Positions 23,701 to 29,548 of a stretch of 29,548 bases of DNA are shown piece by piece (position 1 is the stretch's first letter; each line of letters starts with the position of its first letter). This DNA comes from Pseudomonadota bacterium (GTDB lineage: Bacteria > Desulfobacterota > JADFVX01). The notes under the pieces are model-generated. The model saw nothing but the letters and a program-made list of their open reading frames with translations. It searched no databases and was not told where the DNA came from. The DNA is taken from contig JADFVM010000010.1 of assembly GCA_015222555.1 (NCBI GenBank), positions 1 to 29,548 on the forward strand, in the 5' to 3' direction. The position numbers were made by a program, and so were the translations under genes.

Positions 23701-26095
23701 TAAATTTGTAGAGAAGACCTTCGCCTGCAGGCAGTGAAAACCGTGCAGGTTTTCCATCTTTAAGTATGCCTCCATCGTTGAGTGTTGTTTTGGATAGTTC
23801 AAGTCCCAAATGTCCACGGGTATTACCCTCGGGTGCAACAGTGAGTTGATAATCGCCTTGCCCCATGTATTGCTGGATGAGAAAGTTGCGACCAACCCCA
23901 TTATTAGAATGGTTGAAAAGTGATGGAATGGTACGTGTTCGAAAATTGCCGGCAGTTTGCAGAAGGCCATTTGTTTCTAGGCGGTATAAACCAGGCATGT
24001 CTACTTTAACGTTAAAAGTCTTCGCCTGCTTTTTCCGGACATCAAAATATTTTGGATTGTCAGCGCTTAAAACAGGGAAGGTGGGGATTCGGGCAAGTAC
24101 ATTGTCATCCAATGGAGGAAGGGGTGTGTCTGAGAAGAAGCGTTTAGGCGTGAAAATCAGAGAATAATTAAGAGCTCCTTTAAATACATTTTGAATCCCG
24201 ATCGTGTAGATACCCGCTTTTATTCGATGTCTCTTCTCCTTTTTTCCCTTATTTATCGATAAGGGGAGTTCAAGTCCGCTCTCGGCAATGGCTACAATCT
24301 CCCCCTCTTCCGGTATTTTAACCTGCACCATCAGGGCCTCTTTCCCTTTTTGAGTGACCGCCAGGGGCGTTGCAAGATCTACAGGAAGCTTGCGAAGGAT
24401 AATTCCCGACTTAACTCCAGGCTGCTTATTAAGGTACAAGATGTAGTTGCTCCGGGAATTGAGTTGAACGGGGGAAAATCTAACAGCCGTATTCGCCACA
24501 GACTGGTCCTTTGACGGGGCGCCTGCCTCTGATGAGAAAAGTTTTTCCGCCTGCGTTTTTAAATTCAGGACGCTGTTGTAAAATGATGAACGGGCAGGGT
24601 GAATCTTGAGATCCAGTATTCCCTTGTCCTTTTTTATCGGTTCAGCTGTGAGAACGTAAAATCCGGGATCGAGGCGCCAGCTTTGACCACTTGCTTTAAA
24701 ATCGGGTGATTCATAGTTTTGTGGCCTGTAGGTAAGTAGGGGTTCTACTTTGAAGCGGGCCTTTGCGCCTTGCCCACCAACAGTATATTCTCCTCCCTGC
24801 GTAACTTCCAGGTAGAGGGTGAGGGCTTGAAGAAGGTTAAATCGGCGCCCCCATGGCCGATTGCCATCGAGTTTGATAGTGCTGGACCTGATAAGTTTTT
24901 CTCGGCCCCTATAGGGTATTTCCGTTAACAGAGCTGTGGCGTCGACAGAATCTTCACCATGACCTGAATGAATACTACTGATCCAGTATTTACCGGTGGC
25001 GCTAAAGCGATGACTTTGTATAGATTTAAAATGCTGCAGTATGTATGGTTTGCCGGCCTCCCGTTTTATCGAGACTAAATGGAAACCTTTGTTACGCCTG
25101 GATGTGCTGATTTCAGTTGCCGGTGGTAGCGACTTCTTGCTTATGTGAGTGTCGATGCCACTCTCATTGTATGGATCGCTTTCGTTATAGTTAACGAGCT
25201 TCATCGTTGCCGGCTCGGCCTTTTCAAGCTCCAGCCTGAAGAAATTTGCGCTTCCCGGTACGATCCAGCGATCGATTCCAAAAGGACTTGCTGTAAAACG
25301 GCGACGGCCTGCCTCTGCCAGTTGTGGAATGCCAAAGCGGATATAAAGCGGGTGATCTTCTGATGTTTTAGCCCATGCCTTTGTCGGTCCCCCGTAGGTT
25401 GTTAAAAGATAGAGCCCCGGTTGCAGGTCCGCTACAATACGTTGACAGCCGAGAGGCTTTCCATTGACAGGTTCCAGAACCTCTTCAGCTGGTGAGATGT
25501 CAATAAGCCAGTTGCCATCCTTCCAGAGTCGCATGTCTGAAAGGTTCCGGCCGGCGGCTTCTATATTTATAAAGCGGCGCTTCTTGATCTCAATCCAATA
25601 AGATCGTTGCTGGAAATCATTTAATGTTGTTTCAATAATTTTGTGCTCAATGAGGCGGGGAGGGCGCGGGCTATTGAGTTCTCTGAAATCGTAACTCTTG
25701 AGTGAAACTTCTCCTTCCCCCTTTTTGTGGGAACGGGAAATTATTTTGTAGTCGCCTCTATCAAGAAAAAGATCAAGGCGACCATCCTCTTTCCCTATTA
25801 TCCCCTTTGCCAAACCAGGTCCGGCCATTCGATCGACAAGCTGCAAAGAAGAACCCTGAGCACTTTTCGCCAGAACAGAATATCTGCCAAACTTTGAAAT
25901 AGTCAGGATCGTTTCCTGTTTTCCTGTGGCGGGAAGAACTTCATTCTTTAAAATCGGACTGTTATGAAGGGAACTTGAAGATTTGACTCCATCATCTGCA
26001 TAGGATGCAGGTGTCAGAATAATGGGAACAAGTATAATTATGCAAAATAAGCGGGAGATATGTTTTTTAGAGTTTTTTAGATTCAGATAAGGCAT
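20774..26095 (-). CDS. Giant secreted protein of unknown function, multi-module beta-rich, first gene of the A2M-pbpC operon
   Basis: 1773 aa; I do not recognise the family. It has a clear Sec signal peptide (hydrophobic 15-30, cleavage probably after A33 in SYADDG) and no lipobox, so it should be periplasmic or secreted. The rest is beta-rich with at least fifteen hairpins of the form G-x-[YF]-x-[LIV], for example FGRYSVLAK, RGDYKIISR, PGLYLLTTY, PGFYVLTAE, AGIYTIGIQ, PGLYRLETN, QGDYQLTVA, EGQYNLKSL, PGSYKLVVL, AGQYSLKIK, KGKYRLLVE and PGKYIMAVD (Y1724). These recall the end strands of PPC-type (pre-peptidase C-terminal) beta-sandwiches repeated along the chain. Cysteine is very scarce; no protease, lectin or enzyme motif was found. 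It ends in a Gly/Lys-rich tail. Start ATG 26095 lacks a good ribosome site. The A2M start follows its stop by 4 bases, so the two are probably co-expressed. A partner or scaffold role for A2M/PbpC is inference. Confidence 0.85.
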   Translation of the reverse strand: MPYLNLKNSKKHISRLFCIIILVPIILTPASYADDGVKSSSSLHNSPILKNEVLPATGKQETILTISKFGRYSVLAKSAQGSSLQLVDRMAGPGLAKGIIGKEDGRLDLFLDRGDYKIISRSHKKGEGEVSLKSYDFRELNSPRPPRLIEHKIIETTLNDFQQRSYWIEIKKRRFINIEAAGRNLSDMRLWKDGNWLIDISPAEEVLEPVNGKPLGCQRIVADLQPGLYLLTTYGGPTKAWAKTSEDHPLYIRFGIPQLAEAGRRRFTASPFGIDRWIVPGSANFFRLELEKAEPATMKLVNYNESDPYNESGIDTHISKKSLPPATEISTSRRNKGFHLVSIKREAGKPYILQHFKSIQSHRFSATGKYWISSIHSGHGEDSVDATALLTEIPYRGREKLIRSSTIKLDGNRPWGRRFNLLQALTLYLEVTQGGEYTVGGQGAKARFKVEPLLTYRPQNYESPDFKASGQSWRLDPGFYVLTAEPIKKDKGILDLKIHPARSSFYNSVLNLKTQAEKLFSSEAGAPSKDQSVANTAVRFSPVQLNSRSNYILYLNKQPGVKSGIILRKLPVDLATPLAVTQKGKEALMVQVKIPEEGEIVAIAESGLELPLSINKGKKEKRHRIKAGIYTIGIQNVFKGALNYSLIFTPKRFFSDTPLPPLDDNVLARIPTFPVLSADNPKYFDVRKKQAKTFNVKVDMPGLYRLETNGLLQTAGNFRTRTIPSLFNHSNNGVGRNFLIQQYMGQGDYQLTVAPEGNTRGHLGLELSKTTLNDGGILKDGKPARFSLPAGEGLLYKFNIGEEGQYNLKSLGLNRNFRIRLEDSEGWPVIRPGHVANLSRELAPGSYKLVVLPQPVEARIVTILNKVPEKTIRKGHGAHDIALNERVRHQWIEPEEDKERLPDEWLFAIPASVDVNIDLSDEMGAELFHFDASSKSKQISIFTGREKWRGILKAGQYSLKIKSIRPNNLFDYSLRVSANDLMAGQKRSIQIPAELTVAVGSSELIELSSFGDKDVRARLYDDSGVLLAQNDDRPDDWNFHIVKKLDKGKYRLLVEPVGTASASTTVSMFLPDEVRESSLSLPAKLRIKDTSLHYFPLELNGKDNILLFTTNSTDSTAIAVERMKSGKWITIGSSTGKNPRLAIVLKNNKERRGSKYRLRVGSIDRRNGNISLQAMSLTTPSVPEQQFTGRGITLIPIDGVSPPLGITSVKLDSPGLFKVKRQSNTLLWATERGQQLKAGTDGFIAGNKEAIWLIDELSDKVQTILRADRMSLKEGKDLQCTISGEKPIVINSASEKDQLHLIFVEAKIGQPGIAIIGEKDNADKNVNKTGVRNRSAITVGRGSEIRAISLWDAGNHSNPFSVTLRQYGFKKPVEEKIGWGLKDASLKGKIARRYGLPSGHKQIRLTLPESTAAVISKGDDVIKTIWSGSQNSVEVIDSQADTLLLFHTVENDATAGFEVISSDPDQLSGNIENGALLKRYFSSNGYLHLDFRERGNTKDRLLKLHIFGEDSEATIIERKGEIKRGKSLTIEEGANIAIKHGPGLLLALISNDAYDIGQTERYTHVTRVDPPETVTLKGEATVMKFNRDKASMLSMKSNVPVIAHISTGTAAPRIELFPQGANLNIYLPEGLSTVTLYSATSERMSGLAEVVTTDMMSVEEGLGPPVMLPPGATRLFTFDITREGSVGIGVKASADMVNCRLLDESGHVIGNGVVQMHRLTPGKYIMAVDSPPDGIPVEIQAAVVGTKPPATGPPDKIIRKYLDLAGLKGKGKE

Positions 26096-26149
26096 ATGAT
26101 AAATTTGCTCAATTAAGATTAATTATTCATTGCCACATTACGTTGAAGA

Positions 26150-26164
26150 GACATCATTGATGTC
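26150..26164. promoter_or_regulatory. 15-base palindrome upstream of the A2M operon
   Basis: GACATCA-T-TGATGTC is a perfect 7-bp inverted repeat with a single central base, 55 bases upstream of the 1773-residue gene start. Its size and position suit a transcription-factor operator, with the AT-rich stretch nearer the gene (about 26110-26130) as a possible -10 region, but no convincing -35/-10 pair could be fixed. The rest of the 213-base gap holds a weak terminator-like hairpin and nothing coding. Confidence 0.35.
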
Positions 26165-26223
26165 GTTCCTTCATAAGTTGCTGTGGAGAATGCAAGAGGA
26201 TCTCCCAGTTTATTGAAATCTTT

Positions 26224-26242
26224 AAAAACCCCACTCTTTGGG
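26224..26242 (-). terminator. Weak candidate terminator after the small orphan gene
   Basis: Read on the minus strand, GCCCA-AAGAG-TGGG-G is followed by TTTTT. The stem is only 4-5 bp, so efficiency is doubtful. It lies about 65 bases beyond the stop of the gene at 26309-26635 and before the A2M operon, which would separate the two transcripts. Confidence 0.3.
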
Positions 26243-26308
26243 CATGGTAGCTTATTTGTTTGCAGCCAGAGGATAAAATAACAGATTAAACCCGGTTCAC
26301 ACAGAACT

Positions 26309-26635
26309 TTATTGAACTTTAACCATAATTTCTTTCAATACCACACTGCGCCCATTTTCTTCATCAATTCTCTTAATTGAAATTGTCCAGTCTCCAGCCT
26401 TGCCAAACTTATAATGAGCCCATGTTCTGTATCGTGTAGTGCCGGTGACGGTCATTGGAGCTGCTTTCCAGGTAACATCATTCTTTTTGAATTCAATCAC
26501 CATGTCTCCAGTATCTCCCTTTGGCCCGAAGAAAGACATCCAGACGTAGACCTTAGAATTCAACTCTATATTGTCGGGTGCTATGATTTCTCCGGCATTT
26601 TTTCTATGTGAGTTTATAATTCTTACTTGTGCCAA
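26309..26635 (-). CDS. Small orphan beta-rich protein of unknown function
   Basis: 108 aa with a TTG start at 26635; an in-frame stop lies four codons upstream, so no longer form exists. No signal peptide or membrane segment. The sequence is a run of beta strands (SKVYVWMSFFGPKGDTGDMV, then TTRYRTWAHYKFGKAGDWTI and a final VVLKEIMVKV). The pattern of hydrophobic strand, Arg-x-Trp, then G-x-W-x-[IV] followed by an acidic turn resembles, from memory, the C-terminal half of DUF2914-type exported domains, but this is not verified. Such proteins normally have an N-terminal signal or anchor, so this could be a truncated remnant. It reads in the same direction as the A2M operon, 213 bases upstream of it, and diverges from the redox operon. 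No recognisable ribosome site. Confidence 0.55.
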   Translation of the reverse strand: MAQVRIINSHRKNAGEIIAPDNIELNSKVYVWMSFFGPKGDTGDMVIEFKKNDVTWKAAPMTVTGTTRYRTWAHYKFGKAGDWTISIKRIDEENGRSVVLKEIMVKVQ

Positions 26636-26687
26636 TTGCCGTTTATGTTACAATTAGACAATTTTTTATGAAACCAAAATCAGACTC

Positions 26688-26717
26688 TTGACATCTGAAT
26701 AAGCTGATAAATAACAT
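26688..26717 (+). promoter_or_regulatory. Candidate sigma-70 promoter for the redox operon
   Basis: A perfect -35 hexamer TTGACA (26688-26693) is followed after 18 bases by TAACAT (26712-26717). Transcription would start about 26724, some 30 bases before the ATG of the iron-sulfur gene. The spacer is one base over optimal and the -10 is imperfect, so this is a candidate only. Confidence 0.4.
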
Positions 26718-26754
26718 GTTAGGGATAAACTCGGTCATTTAAGCGAATTTACTG

Positions 26755-27372
26755 ATGAAAGAAAAAGAGATAAACGTCAATATAAACGGTAAAGATATTG
26801 CTCTTCCTACACCCATGTCAGCCATCCAGGCGGTATGGCATGCAGGTTATCCCATGGTGCACGGTGTGGGCTGCCTGGAAGGGGTTTGTGGGGCCTGTAA
26901 AGTTCTTGTCCGCCGGGCAGGCGGCACTGAGATAACAACAGAGCTGGGTTGTCAGACAATGACTGAAGATGGGATGCAGATCATCTTTCTTGTTTTCCCC
27001 ACCCCCAACCATCATAGCTATGAACTGTCTGATCTTAAGAATTCATGGGAAACGCAGGGACATTTTCATCATGTCTTCCCGGAAGCGGCCCATTGCAGGC
27101 ATTGCAGCGGCTGTACAAAATCATGCCCCAAAGATATTGATGTTGAAAAGGGCGTCGATCTGGCTGTTGAAGGGAAATTCAGGGAGGCCGGTGAACTGTT
27201 CCTTGAATGTGTCATGTGCGGCCTTTGTCTGACCTCCTGCCCCGAAAGAATTACCCCCAATCATGTGGGGATTTTCTGCAGGCGTGTTTCCGCCTATTTT
27301 CATATCCGCCCCTCCAATCTTATCAACCGCCTGGAAGAGATTAGAAAGGGGCGCTTTAAAATTGAATATTAA
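26755..27372 (+). CDS. SdhB/FrdB-like iron-sulfur protein, one 2Fe-2S and two 4Fe-4S sites
   Basis: 205 aa, short for SdhB/FrdB (about 230-260). An electron-transfer subunit. The N-terminal plant-type ferredoxin domain has GCLEGVCGACKV with C40, C45, C48 and the fourth ligand C66 (ELGCQT). The C-terminal part has two classical CxxCxxCxxxCP motifs: C114, C117, C120, C124 and C152, C155, C158, C162. Real SdhB has 2Fe-2S, 4Fe-4S and 3Fe-4S clusters with a spread-out third site; here both distal motifs are complete 4Fe-4S ligand sets, closer to the thiol:fumarate reductase/HdrC-like arrangement. There is no quinone-site or membrane partner. It starts at ATG 26755 with a poor ribosome site; the flavoprotein gene begins 30 bases later. 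Probably carries electrons between the NuoF-like subunit and the flavoprotein. Confidence 0.85.
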   Translation: MKEKEINVNINGKDIALPTPMSAIQAVWHAGYPMVHGVGCLEGVCGACKVLVRRAGGTEITTELGCQTMTEDGMQIIFLVFPTPNHHSYELSDLKNSWETQGHFHHVFPEAAHCRHCSGCTKSCPKDIDVEKGVDLAVEGKFREAGELFLECVMCGLCLTSCPERITPNHVGIFCRRVSAYFHIRPSNLINRLEEIRKGRFKIEY

Positions 27373-27402
27373 GAATTTGTTATTCATGTAGCAAGGCTTC
27401 AT

Positions 27403-28989
27403 ATGGCTAAAGGTATATCCAGACAAGCGGCGCTTAAAAATTATCATGCCAACAGGGATAAAACAGTGACCCCTGAAGAGCTTGATGTTCCGGAACTGCT
27501 GAAGAAATTTCATCCAGACTATGATGAAACCTCTATGGTTTCACTGCAGGTGGGACCAAATAAAGGGGACAAGTGTCACAAACAGTTGGCTGATCTTTTG
27601 CAATCAGATGCCATGATCGATGAGGCTGATCTTGCAGGCGCTCCTGTGTATGAGACCGATGTCCTCGTTATCGGCGGCGGTGGAGCAGGATGCGCAGCAG
27701 CACTGGTTGCTGCTGAAAAAGGGGCCAGGGGCATTCTTGCAACCAAACTTAGACTGGGTGACAGCAATACCGTCATGGCGGAAGGCGGTATTCAGGCCTC
27801 CATTGAAAAAAATGATACGCCGCAGATGCACTTTGATGACACTATTAAGGCCGGGCATCACTGTGCAGATAAAAAGCTCGTTGAAAAGCTGGTCATGGAA
27901 GCGCCCGATGTCATTCGCTGGCTCATTCAACATGGGATGCAGTTCGACGAAAACCAGTTTGGTGATCTTGTAACGAGACGGGCCGGTGGTACCTCGGCAG
28001 ACAGGGTTGTTTATTACAGGGATTATACGGGTCTTGAAATGATGCGCACCCTGAGGGAAGGAGTGCTTAACCGCAATGTGGATGTGTGGGAATATAATCC
28101 GGTTGTGGAACTCCTTACCAACGAATCCGGTCACTGTGCCGGTGCCATTGTCATGTCGCTTAACAAAAAGAGCTACACCATTATCAAGGCACAGGCCGTT
28201 ATTATGGCCACAGGCGGCATAGGACGGCTGCATCTCAACGGCTTTCCAACCTCCAATCATATTGGCGCTACAGCTGACGGCCTAATTCTGGCCTACCGAC
28301 TGGGCGCAAAATTGAGGGATATCGACTCCTTTCAGTATCACCCCACGGGCATGGCCTATCCCAGGCATATGGCAGGATCACTTATTACCGAAGGAATCCG
28401 ATCGGCCGGGGCACGCCTTTTAAACGGATTGGGCGAACGGTTTATTGATGAATTGAAGCCAAGGGACTGTGTGACTTCAGCTATTTTAAAAGAATGTGCA
28501 GAAGGCAGGGGCATCGATGATGGCGATGGTGTGAAAGGTGTCTGGCTGGACACACCAACGCTGGAGAGGGAAAATCCCGGTTTTTTGGAGAAACGTTTTC
28601 CGAAAGTTTTACTCACAGGAAAGATGTGTAAAATTAATCCGAAAGAAGAGCCTTTATTAATTTATCCCACACTGCATTATCAGAATGGCGGGGCAGTAAT
28701 CGACGAGAAGGGCATAAGTACGGTGCCTGGTCTGTACTGTGTCGGTGAAGTGAGCGGCGGCATGCATGGTCGAAACCGAATTATGGGCAATGCCCTTCTG
28801 GAGATCATCTGCTTTGGCAGGATCGCGGGAAGTGAAGCGGCGGAGTTGATTCATGGCAGGGGACATAAAAAGGTCACTATAGAACATCTAAGCCGGTTGA
28901 GGCGTGAACTGACCCATGCAGGACTTCCCATGGTATCTAAATCACCTGCACTTTTTCCTGATTATGCAAAACAGGGAGGTGGCTCATGA
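27403..28989 (+). CDS. SdhA/FrdA/NadB-family FAD flavoprotein, probable fumarate-reductase-type subunit
   Basis: 528 aa; ATG 27403 follows AAGG by 7 bases. FAD domain motif VLVIGGGGAGCAAALVAAEK (87-106) lies behind an unusual 80-residue N-terminal extension. Active-site residues of fumarate reductase/succinate dehydrogenase are present: HPTG (H313), TEGIRSAGARLLNGLGERF (E330, R333), PRDCVTSAI (R354, the proton-shuttle arginine), PTLHYQNGG (H425) and HGRNRIMGNALL (R459). At the place where SdhA/FrdA carry SHT with the covalently linked His, this protein has SNT (121-123), so FAD should be bound non-covalently, as in soluble reductases and L-aspartate oxidase. The neighbours argue against NadB: the iron-sulfur subunit precedes it, and NuoF overlaps its stop by 4 bases (ATGA). 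Substrate is not proven; a fumarate-like dicarboxylate is inferred. Confidence 0.85.
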   Translation: MAKGISRQAALKNYHANRDKTVTPEELDVPELLKKFHPDYDETSMVSLQVGPNKGDKCHKQLADLLQSDAMIDEADLAGAPVYETDVLVIGGGGAGCAAALVAAEKGARGILATKLRLGDSNTVMAEGGIQASIEKNDTPQMHFDDTIKAGHHCADKKLVEKLVMEAPDVIRWLIQHGMQFDENQFGDLVTRRAGGTSADRVVYYRDYTGLEMMRTLREGVLNRNVDVWEYNPVVELLTNESGHCAGAIVMSLNKKSYTIIKAQAVIMATGGIGRLHLNGFPTSNHIGATADGLILAYRLGAKLRDIDSFQYHPTGMAYPRHMAGSLITEGIRSAGARLLNGLGERFIDELKPRDCVTSAILKECAEGRGIDDGDGVKGVWLDTPTLERENPGFLEKRFPKVLLTGKMCKINPKEEPLLIYPTLHYQNGGAVIDEKGISTVPGLYCVGEVSGGMHGRNRIMGNALLEIICFGRIAGSEAAELIHGRGHKKVTIEHLSRLRRELTHAGLPMVSKSPALFPDYAKQGGGS

Positions 28990-29548
28990 GCCTCGTAAAC
29001 CAGGTTCTATTACATGAGAATAACCGTATCGGTGCTGATTTTGAGCAGTGGCTTGAAGTGGGTGGCGGTGAAGGCCTTCAAAAAGCGCTTGCCCATCCTG
29101 CCTCTATATTGGAGCTAATCAAGGATGCCGGCCTTAAAGGGCTGGGTGGAAGCGGTTTCCCTACCCATGTGAAATGGGGATTTATTGTTAATCAGAAGTC
29201 AGAAGGCGACAAGTATCTCATTTGCAATGGTAATGAAGATGAGCCGGGCACCTTTAAAGACCGTGTATTACTTGAAGAAACACCGCACCAGGTTATAGAG
29301 GGTGCTGTCATCGCGGCTGTTGCAACAGGTATTAACAGGATCGTATTTTATATAAACCCCGAACTGGATAAAGCTCTTGAGGCGATGGAAAAGGCCGTCA
29401 ATCAGTGGATCGAGTCGGACCTTTATAAGTCGGTAAATGATCTGATGGAGGGAATCCTTGAGTTGCGGATTCACCGTACTTCGGGGCATTATATCGGTGG
29501 AGAGGAAACGGCGGCCATCGAATCGGTGGAAGGGAAATTCCCTTTTCC
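28986..29548 (+). CDS. NuoF-like NADH-binding FMN flavoprotein subunit (partial, runs off the window)
   Basis: 187 visible residues, 3' end missing. Family: complex I 51-kDa subunit / HoxF / formate-dehydrogenase beta subunit, which takes electrons from NADH to FMN and a 4Fe-4S cluster. Motifs: LKGLGGSGFPTHVKWGF (glycine-rich FMN/NADH loop), CNGNEDEPGTFKDR (NuoF usually CNADESEPGTFKDR) and GHYIGGEETAAIESVEGK (usually YICGEETALIESLEGK). The motifs are recognisable but carry substitutions, so this is a divergent paralogue, not a complex I subunit from a nuo operon. ATG 28986 overlaps the flavoprotein stop by 4 bases after GGGAGGTGG, so translation is coupled. The C-terminal SLBB and 4Fe-4S part would lie beyond the window. 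It would make the neighbouring flavoprotein/Fe-S pair NADH-linked. Confidence 0.87.
   Translation, partial: MSLVNQVLLHENNRIGADFEQWLEVGGGEGLQKALAHPASILELIKDAGLKGLGGSGFPTHVKWGFIVNQKSEGDKYLICNGNEDEPGTFKDRVLLEETPHQVIEGAVIAAVATGINRIVFYINPELDKALEAMEKAVNQWIESDLYKSVNDLMEGILELRIHRTSGHYIGGEETAAIESVEGKFPF

Noticed and set aside
27604..28260. A 218-codon minus-strand frame inside the flavoprotein gene
   Set aside because: Fully antisense to a gene with intact FAD and active-site motifs; its composition is that of a complementary-strand shadow.
27403..28989. L-aspartate oxidase NadB
   Set aside because: The missing covalent-FAD His fits NadB, but the adjacent SdhB-like and NuoF-like genes and the N-terminal extension point to a multi-subunit reductase. 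Not completely excluded.

Overview
The window looks like chromosomal DNA from a Gram-negative bacterium with an LPS outer membrane. It carries both LptF and LptG, a beta-barrel C-terminus, a periplasmic amidase, PbpC and an alpha-2-macroglobulin. Gene order mutS / amidase / glnD / xerD, the cofactor-type QueH, and the anaerobic-looking flavoprotein/iron-sulfur cluster suggest Desulfobacterota (former Deltaproteobacteria). That placement is inference from gene content, not a computed phylogeny. Base composition is moderate, and TTG or GTG starts are common (mutS, xerD, the amidase, a small orphan gene).

Layout. (1) 1-164: the tail of an outer-membrane beta-barrel gene. (2) 174-822: a REP-associated tyrosine transposase gene (RAYT, minus strand) with four related 25-bp REP palindromes around it; its stop codon lies inside one of them. 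(3) 826-3211: lptF then lptG on the minus strand, the two permease subunits of the LPS exporter, separated by a hairpin. (4) 3221-3429: divergent intergenic region filled by a C/G-rich palindromic repeat. (5) 3430-12463, plus strand: queH, mutS, a TPR-AMIN-Amidase_3 protein translationally coupled to mutS, an intergenic block with a 27-bp-arm inverted repeat, glnD, and xerD 2 nt after glnD. (6) 12483-26095, minus strand: a tight three-gene operon, read in the order giant 1773-residue secreted protein, bacterial alpha-2-macroglobulin (about 1943 aa, thioester variant CTEQ), PbpC. The gaps are only 4 and 7 nt. (7) 26309-26635, minus: a small orphan beta-rich protein. (8) 26755-29548, plus: an operon of an SdhB/FrdB-like iron-sulfur protein, an SdhA/FrdA-like flavoprotein and a NuoF-like NADH-binding subunit that runs off the window.

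How the genes fit together. The amidase, PbpC, XerD and LptFG are envelope and division housekeeping. The A2M-PbpC pair is a known bacterial pairing, thought to trap invading proteases while PbpC repairs peptidoglycan. Here it is preceded by a very large periplasmic protein, made of many repeated beta-hairpin modules, that I do not recognise. This is the best candidate for an undescribed component. The last operon would connect NADH, through NuoF and three predicted Fe-S clusters, to a flavoprotein that retains the dicarboxylate-site residues of fumarate reductase but has Asn where the covalent-FAD histidine normally sits, with no membrane anchor visible so far. It may be a soluble NADH-linked fumarate-type reductase. 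No tRNA, rRNA, CRISPR array, prophage or insertion sequence other than the RAYT/REP set was seen.
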